DNA of 64,000 nucleotides, from the NCBI RefSeq assembly GCF_021531595.1, contig NZ_JADYUD010000004.1, positions 106,509-170,508 of the forward strand, in the 5' to 3' direction. Under the pieces are notes generated by a model. That model worked only from the letters and a program-made list of their open reading frames with translations, did not search any database and was not told the origin of the DNA. Position numbers and translations under genes: made by a program. Within the stretch, counting starts at the first letter, position 1; each line of letters opens with the position of its first letter. Origin of the DNA: Fusobacterium perfoetens. Lineage in GTDB: Bacteria > Fusobacteriota > Fusobacteriia > Fusobacteriales > Fusobacteriaceae. Below, piece by piece: positions 59,013 to 64,000 of this stretch.

Positions 59013-61082
59013 CTATTCTGCTGCTTTTGCTTCAGCAATTATTTTAGCTGCCACTTCATCAGGAGCATAGTCATATCTTATAAATTCAAATTCAAATCTT
59101 CCTCTTCCTTGAGTCATAGATTTAAGATCTGTAGCATATCCTAGAACTTCTTTATGAGGAACTTCAACAGTAATTTTTTGTTCACTGTAATCCATAGGAT
59201 CCATTCCTAAGATTTTTCCTCTTCTCTTATTCATATCTCCCATAATATCTCCAGTATATTCTTCAGGAACAACTATTTCCATTTTTACAATAGGTTCAAG
59301 TATAACAGAAGAAGCTTGTTCCACAGCTTTTCTGAAAGCTAAAATAGCAGCTTGTTTGAATGATAACTCATTAGAGTCAACAGGGTGATAAGAACCATCA
59401 TATAAAGTTGCCTTAAAGTTTATAACAGGATATCCTGCAAGGAAACCTTTTTTAGCTGCTTCATGAAGTCCTTTTTCTACTGCTGGAAGATATTGTTTTG
59501 GAACAACTCCTCCTTTAATATTATCTACAAATTCATATTCAGCATCGTATAGAGGTTCAAATTTAATAAATACATCTCCATACTGTCCTGCTCCTCCAGA
59601 TTGTTTTTTATGTTTTCCTTGAACTGAAACTTCTTTTCTTATTGTTTCTCTATAAGCTATTTTTGGTGTGCTTAATGTAGCTTGTACTTGGAATTTATTA
59701 TATAATTTTGAAACAACTATTTCAAGATGTGTCTTTCCTTGTCCTCCAATAAGAAGCTCTTTTGTTTCAGCGTTTCTTATTACAGTAAGACTTGGATCTT
59801 CTTCAATAAGTTTTTGTATAGCTGTACTTATCTTATCATCATCAGATTTTTTAACAGGTATAATATTCATATATAAACAAGGTTTTGGGAATGGCACTTT
59901 TTTAAATACTATTGGATTATTTTTATCACAGATTGTGTCACCAGTTTTTAAATCCTGAAGTTTAGTTGTTGCAGCAATATCTCCAGCAACTACTCTGTCA
60001 GTATCTCTTTGTTTAATACCTCTTACAAAGTATAAATTTGCTATTCTTTCTTTTCTTCCTTGAGTAGCATTTAAAACTTCCATATCTTTAGTTAAGCTTC
60101 CTGAAACAACTCTGAATAAAGATATTTTTCCAATAAATGGGTCAACTATTGTTTTAAAGACAAAAGCAGAGAAAGGTTCATCAGTGCTTACTCTTCTCTC
60201 AACTTTTTCCTGAGTATCAGGATTTTTACCATAAACTATTCCTCCTCTTGACTCTTCAGGAGTAGGCATATAGTTAAACATCATATCAAAAAGAGTGTGA
60301 ACACCTATAAGGTTTGCAGCTGATCCTACAAGTACAGGAACAACATCTCCATTTAAAACACCTTTACGAAGTCCTGCTTTAATTTCTTCTTCAGTAAAGT
60401 CTTCACCATTGAAGAATTTTTCCATAGCTTCTTCACTTGTTTCAGCAACAGCTTCAAGAAGAAGGTTTCTTACATCTTCAAAATCTTCATGAGGAACAAG
60501 TTCTTTATCAACACAACATTCTCCATTGAATACTCTGCATTTTTTCTCAATAACATTTATGAAACCTTCAAAATTTTCTCCTTCACCTAAAGGAATACAG
60601 AAAGGTGCTACTTTCTTACCAAATTTATCTTTTAAATCAAGAAGAATTTTTTTATAATTTATAGCTCCTTTATCCATTTTATTTATAAATATAATTCTTG
60701 GTAATTTTCTTTCTTCAAGCATTCTCCATGCTTTTTCTGTTCCTACTTCTATTCCTGAACTTGCATCTAGAACAATTACTGCTCCTCCTGTAACAGCAAG
60801 AGCTGAAATAACTTCTCCTGAAAAGTCAAAATATCCTGGAGTGTCAAGAATATTAAATATTTTTTCCTGATAGTCTAATGAGACAACAGAAGTGTTGATT
60901 GAAAAGCCTCTATTTATTTCTTCATCATCATAATCTGATATTGTGTTTCCTTTCTCTATACTTCCCATCTTACTTGTTACATTTGCTGCAAAAAGCAATG
61001 CCTCAACTAAAGATGTTTTACCTGAACCTCTGTGACCTAAAAAGCTGACATTTCTGATTTTATCCGTAGTATAGTTTTTCAT
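59013..61082 (-). CDS. EF-G-like translational GTPase (FusA2 type)
   Basis: The protein has 689 aa with the full five-domain EF-G plan. G1 is GHRGSGKTSL (about 16-25), G3 DTPGYFDFSG, G4 INKMDKG. Domain IV has GGAGQYGDVFIKFEPL and the C-terminus GDMNKRRGKILGMDPM. The G1 form GHRGSGKTS, instead of the usual GHIDAGKTT, marks it as the EF-G-like paralogue, not the main factor. The precise role is uncertain. Confidence 0.88.
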   Translation of the reverse strand: MKNYTTDKIRNVSFLGHRGSGKTSLVEALLFAANVTSKMGSIEKGNTISDYDDEEINRGFSINTSVVSLDYQEKIFNILDTPGYFDFSGEVISALAVTGGAVIVLDASSGIEVGTEKAWRMLEERKLPRIIFINKMDKGAINYKKILLDLKDKFGKKVAPFCIPLGEGENFEGFINVIEKKCRVFNGECCVDKELVPHEDFEDVRNLLLEAVAETSEEAMEKFFNGEDFTEEEIKAGLRKGVLNGDVVPVLVGSAANLIGVHTLFDMMFNYMPTPEESRGGIVYGKNPDTQEKVERRVSTDEPFSAFVFKTIVDPFIGKISLFRVVSGSLTKDMEVLNATQGRKERIANLYFVRGIKQRDTDRVVAGDIAATTKLQDLKTGDTICDKNNPIVFKKVPFPKPCLYMNIIPVKKSDDDKISTAIQKLIEEDPSLTVIRNAETKELLIGGQGKTHLEIVVSKLYNKFQVQATLSTPKIAYRETIRKEVSVQGKHKKQSGGAGQYGDVFIKFEPLYDAEYEFVDNIKGGVVPKQYLPAVEKGLHEAAKKGFLAGYPVINFKATLYDGSYHPVDSNELSFKQAAILAFRKAVEQASSVILEPIVKMEIVVPEEYTGDIMGDMNKRRGKILGMDPMDYSEQKITVEVPHKEVLGYATDLKSMTQGRGRFEFEFIRYDYAPDEVAAKIIAEAKAAE

Positions 61083-61255
61083 AGTGCTTCCCTCCGTATT
61101 AATATTTTGAGTAGAAATTCATCTATCTAATATTGTATATAGCCCATAAAGTAAAAATAATCAATAGGGAAAAGCAAATTTTTTTAAAAATTTTTATCAT
61201 TTAATAATTTTATAAATTTTAAAGATAAAAAAATATAATTTTTTGCATAAAAAAA

Positions 61256-61273
61256 GAGAGACATGAATCTCTC
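61256..61273 (-). terminator. Terminator of the HU gene
   Basis: GAGAGA/TCTCTC hairpin followed on the minus strand by TTTTTTT. Confidence 0.82.
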
Positions 61274-61283
61274 CTGATTTATA

Positions 61284-61559
61284 TTAGTTTAATTTTTCTA
61301 ATAAACCTTTACCAGCTTTGAATTTAACGCTTTTTCTAGCTTCTATTTCTACTTCTTCTCCAGTTTTAGGGTTTCTTCCGATTCTTGGTGCTCTGTTAAC
61401 AACTTCTAATTTTCCCCATCCTATGAAGTTAATGCTGTCTCCAGAAATTAATGCTTCTTCCATAGCGTCTAATATAGCATCAATTTTTCTTTCTGCATCT
61501 GCTTTAGTATCAAATATTCCTTTAGCTTGTAATTGGCTTGCTAGTTCTTTTTTTGTCAT
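61284..61559 (-). CDS. HU-family DNA-binding protein
   Basis: The protein has 91 aa. Classic HU: MTKKELASQLQ, a dimerising core with SINFIGWGKLEVVNRAPRIGRNPKTGEEV (DNA arm with RNPKTG) and KSVKFKAGKGLLEKLN. It compacts and bends chromosomal DNA. GGAGGAATTT precedes the start. Confidence 0.95.
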   Translation of the reverse strand: MTKKELASQLQAKGIFDTKADAERKIDAILDAMEEALISGDSINFIGWGKLEVVNRAPRIGRNPKTGEEVEIEARKSVKFKAGKGLLEKLN

Positions 61560-61879
61560 TTCTAAATTCCTCCAAAATCATATTAAATTGTCAATGCAAC
61601 CTCTAAGTTATATCATATTTATTAAATTATTTCAATCATATTTTACTTTATTATCAATCTTTCTGTGAAATACACATGTTATTTTTTTACTAGTTTTGCA
61701 TATATGTATTTTTTAATATCCAAAATTCATACTTTCAGATTTTTTTGTGTATACTCCGCTGTTTATATGGATGATTTATTTTTTTAGAAGAAAAAGAAAT
61801 TTATTTATAACTATATTTATTTTTTTTAAATATGGTACAATATTATAAGAATATTTTTTATAAAGAGGTAGTTTTAATT
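61560..61879. promoter_or_regulatory. Divergent intergenic region with two promoters
   Basis: 320 bp without a gene. Leftward, TTGAAA (61630-61635) and TATAAC (61607-61612) with a 17-bp spacer should drive HU. Rightward, an extended -10 box TGG-TACAAT (61836-61841) probably drives the cysteine desulfurase gene. Confidence 0.55.
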
Positions 61880-63043
61880 ATGAGAGAATATTATTTTGAC
61901 AACTCTGCAACTTCAAATCCTAAGCCTCAATGTATTATTGAAAAAGTACAAAAGGCAATCATTGAACTTAATGGGAATCCTGGAAGAAGTGGATATAAAA
62001 AAGCTATAAAAATAGACAGGGAAATTTATAATACAAGAGTAAAAATAGCAGAATTTTTCAATATAAAAAATCCACTTCAGATTGCTTTTACATCAAATGC
62101 AAGTGAAAGCTTAAATTTTGCTATAAAAGGAGCAGGATTCCATGACTGCCATATAATTACTTCTGTTCTTGAGCATAATTCTGTTCTAAGACCTCTTCAT
62201 TATCTTGAAGATGAAAAAAATGTAACTCTTTCTTTTCTTGAACCTGTAGATACTACAGAAGAATTAATAAAAAATTTATCTTCTCTTCTTAGAAAAGATA
62301 CAAAAGCTATTGTAATAAACCATATTTCTAATGTTACAGGATATATATATGATATTGAGGCAATAGGAAATTTTTGCAAAGAAAATAATCTGCTTTTTAT
62401 AGTTGATACTTCTCAAAGTGCAGGCTTTGCAGATATAAATGTAGAAAAACAGAATATAAATATTTTATGTTTTACTGGTCATAAATCTTTATTTGGTATT
62501 CAGGGAACAGGAGGAATTTATGTAGAAGAGGGGTTAGTTCTAAATCCTCTTTTAGAGGGAGGAACAGGAAGTTTTTCAAAACTTCCAAGACAACCTAAGA
62601 CTATGCCTGAGCTTTTAGAATGTGGAACTTTAAATACTCCTGGAATATTATCTTTAAATGCTGGAATAGATTTTATAAATTCTGTTGGACTTAATAAGAT
62701 AAGAGAACATGAATATAATCTTGCAAAACTTTTTATAGATAAAATTTCAAACTTAGAAAATATTATAATATATGGTGATAAAGATAAATTTAGAGGGCCT
62801 GTTGTAAGTATTAATATAGAAGGAATAACAAGCTCAGATTTTGCAGCAATATTAAATGAAGAATTTAATATATGTACAAGAAGTGGTTTTCATTGTGCTC
62901 CACTTGCTCACAAATATCTTGGAACTTATGACTATGGTTGTGTTAGATTTTCTTTTGGATATTTTAACACAGAAGAAGAAATTTTATATGCTGCTGATGC
63001 TATAAAAGAAATTTCTGAATATATTTTAAAAGAAAAATTTTAA
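61880..63043 (+). CDS. Cysteine desulfurase-family PLP enzyme
   Basis: The protein has 387 aa from ATG 61880 (an upstream in-frame ATG has no ribosome-binding site). FDNSATSNPKP, VITSVLEHNSVLRPL, VDTSQSAGF and CFTGHKSLFGIQGTGG, with the PLP-binding lysine in GHKS, define the class-V aminotransferase/cysteine desulfurase fold. TRSGFHCAPLAHK carries the catalytic cysteine. It is closest to the TIGR01977-type family, supplying sulfur for thiolation or Se/S metabolism. Confidence 0.88.
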   Translation: MREYYFDNSATSNPKPQCIIEKVQKAIIELNGNPGRSGYKKAIKIDREIYNTRVKIAEFFNIKNPLQIAFTSNASESLNFAIKGAGFHDCHIITSVLEHNSVLRPLHYLEDEKNVTLSFLEPVDTTEELIKNLSSLLRKDTKAIVINHISNVTGYIYDIEAIGNFCKENNLLFIVDTSQSAGFADINVEKQNINILCFTGHKSLFGIQGTGGIYVEEGLVLNPLLEGGTGSFSKLPRQPKTMPELLECGTLNTPGILSLNAGIDFINSVGLNKIREHEYNLAKLFIDKISNLENIIIYGDKDKFRGPVVSINIEGITSSDFAAILNEEFNICTRSGFHCAPLAHKYLGTYDYGCVRFSFGYFNTEEEILYAADAIKEISEYILKEKF

Positions 63044-63135
63044 TAATATATTTTTGTTTTATCTTGGAAATAAAGACTTTTTAAATTTACTAACATCTAA
63101 AAAGCCCAAATAATGATAATTTTAAAAAAATTTAT

Positions 63136-63165
63136 TTGACAAAGTAAGGTAGTTTATGATATTAT
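63136..63165 (+). promoter_or_regulatory. Promoter of the tRNA-Ala/tRNA-Met unit
   Basis: TTGACA (63136-63141), 18-bp spacer, TATTAT (63160-63165). Confidence 0.7.
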
Positions 63166-63178
63166 TATTCTTGTCCAA

Positions 63179-63255
63179 GGGGATATAGCTCAGTTTGGGA
63201 GAGCGACGCACTTGCACTGCGTAGGTCAGCGGTTCGATCCCGCTTATCTCCACCA
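63179..63255 (+). tRNA. tRNA-Ala (anticodon TGC)
   Basis: GGGGATA pairs with TATCTCC. The anticodon loop is CTTGCAC (anticodon TGC), the T-arm AGCGG-TTCGATC-CCGCT, and CCA is encoded. Confidence 0.96.
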
Positions 63256-63256
63256 T

Positions 63257-63333
63257 GCCTAGATAGCTCAGTTGGCTAGAGCATACGGTTCATACCCGTA
63301 CGGTCGATAGTTCGAATCTATTTCTAGGCACCA
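63257..63333 (+). tRNA. tRNA with CAT anticodon (elongator Met, or Ile2)
   Basis: GCCTAGA pairs with TCTAGGC. The anticodon loop contains CAT, and CCA is encoded. The 1-72 pair is G-C, so it is not the initiator. tRNA-Ile2 with a lysidine-modified CAT cannot be excluded. Confidence 0.93.
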
Positions 63334-63345
63334 TTTAAAAACAAT

Positions 63346-63370
63346 ACCACTCATATGAGTGGTTTTTTTA
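63346..63370 (+). terminator. Terminator of the tRNA unit
   Basis: ACCACTCAT/ATGAGTGGT (63346-63363) followed by TTTTTTT. Confidence 0.88.
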
Positions 63371-63384
63371 TTTATGGAGATTTT

Positions 63385-63837
63385 ATGATTATAAGAAAAT
63401 ATAAAAAATCAGATAGTGAAAAACTTTTTAAATTATTTTACGATACAATCTATTTTATAAATTCTGAAGATTACACAGAAAAACAGCTTAAAGTTTGGGC
63501 AAAAGAAAGTAGAGACCTTTCTCTTTGGGAAAAATACCTTTCAGAAAATTATACTCTTGTTGCTGAAGAAAAAAATACAATTATTGGCTTCGGAAATATA
63601 AATAAAGAGGGATATCTTGATATGCTCTATGTCCACAAAGATTTTCAAAGAAAAAATATTGCCTCACAGCTTTGTGATAAACTTGAAAATATTTTTCCCG
63701 TTTTAAAAGTTACAGTTCATGCCTCAATAACTGCAAAACCATTTTTTGAAAAAAGAGGATATAAAGTTATTTGTGAACAATTTGTAGAAAGAGAAAAAAT
63801 TTTTCTTAAAAATTATATAATGAAAAAAGATTTATAA
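63385..63837 (+). CDS. GNAT-family N-acetyltransferase
   Basis: The protein has 150 aa from ATG 63385; the in-frame ATG at 63355 lies inside the terminator and is unlikely. MIIRKYKKSDSEKLFKLFYDT, GFGNINKEGYLDMLYVHKDFQRKNIASQL (acetyl-CoA loop) and FFEKRGYKV are typical GNAT motifs. The substrate is unknown. Confidence 0.88.
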   Translation: MIIRKYKKSDSEKLFKLFYDTIYFINSEDYTEKQLKVWAKESRDLSLWEKYLSENYTLVAEEKNTIIGFGNINKEGYLDMLYVHKDFQRKNIASQLCDKLENIFPVLKVTVHASITAKPFFEKRGYKVICEQFVEREKIFLKNYIMKKDL

Positions 63838-63909
63838 CTATAAAAAATATTGAAAATAAAAATCTTTTTTATATTTAAAAAAATTTTTCAGTAATTAAAT
63901 ATTTTTTTA

Positions 63910-63938
63910 TTGACAGTTTTATTATTTTATGATATTAT
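63910..63938 (+). promoter_or_regulatory. Promoter of the second tRNA-Ala
   Basis: TTGACA (63910-63915), 17-bp spacer, TATTAT (63933-63938). Confidence 0.72.
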
Positions 63939-63951
63939 TACTCTTGTGCTT

Positions 63952-64000
63952 GGGGATATAGCTCAGTTTGGGAGAGCGACGCACTTGCACTGCGTAGGTC
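63952..64000 (+). tRNA. Second tRNA-Ala (TGC), cut by the window end
   Basis: The 49 visible bases are identical to the start of the tRNA-Ala at 63,179, including the TGC anticodon. Confidence 0.93.

Overview
The window is AT-rich DNA, very probably from a Fusobacterium-like bacterium (Fusobacteriota). Grounds: strong AGGAGG ribosome-binding sites, A/T-ending codons, and a typical anaerobe gene set (rubredoxin, NagB, adenine deaminase, DUF4250, an EF-G-like GTPase). A low-GC Firmicute cannot be excluded from sequence alone. Host DNA fills about 1-23,577 and 57,412-64,000. A complete-looking prophage of about 33.9 kb lies between two identical 22-bp copies of the dnaN 3' end (23,556-23,577 and 57,390-57,411).

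Left host arm: queH (partial), a radical SAM protein, an RpiR-type regulator and nagB, then a leftward ATP-grasp/esterase/esterase operon. A tyrosine recombinase gene bounded by 17-bp inverted repeats follows. Next are rsuA-like, ade with a purine permease, a nitroreductase, DNase IV, an MFS transporter, a GltS-like symporter, small hypothetical genes, a YbaK-like deacylase, rubredoxin, a TrmH methyltransferase, potD and dnaN. Right host arm: a leader-peptide/corA unit, a DUF4250 gene, an EF-G-like factor, HU, a cysteine desulfurase, tRNA-Ala, tRNA-Met, a GNAT gene and the start of a second tRNA-Ala.

Prophage: a temperate podovirus with a T7-type virion. The late genes run leftward as TerS, TerL, portal, scaffold, capsid, variable fibre, reverse transcriptase, endolysin, holin, tail-tube A/B-like proteins and three internal/ejection proteins (the last 1,628 aa). 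A diversity-generating retroelement (DGR) sits inside the late operon. The 3' end of the fibre gene is a 99-bp variable repeat (VR), followed by a 99-bp template repeat (TR) and the reverse transcriptase. Of 12 TR/VR mismatches, 10 fall at template adenines. Layout and logic resemble Bordetella phage BPP-1, but no Avd gene lies in the usual place.

The leftward replication module (replisome organizer, RusA, two small proteins) is preceded by about 830 bp without a long gene. That gap holds iteron-like repeats and, on the minus strand, three 46-nt units. Each unit folds as a tRNA acceptor stem plus T-arm, with a tiny purine-loop hairpin replacing the D and anticodon arms. The switch region has an ImmR-like repressor, an ImmA-like protease, a membrane protein, a second HTH regulator and five copies of a TCCG-N7-CGGA operator, two of which fill the 17-bp spacers of strong promoters. 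The rightward early operon encodes a YqaJ exonuclease, RecT, a phage HU, many small unknown proteins, a MazG-like protein and a large serine integrase next to attR. Integration replaces the last codons of the host sliding-clamp gene, and a second divergent copy of the clamp 3' end beside attR suggests an earlier related integration.
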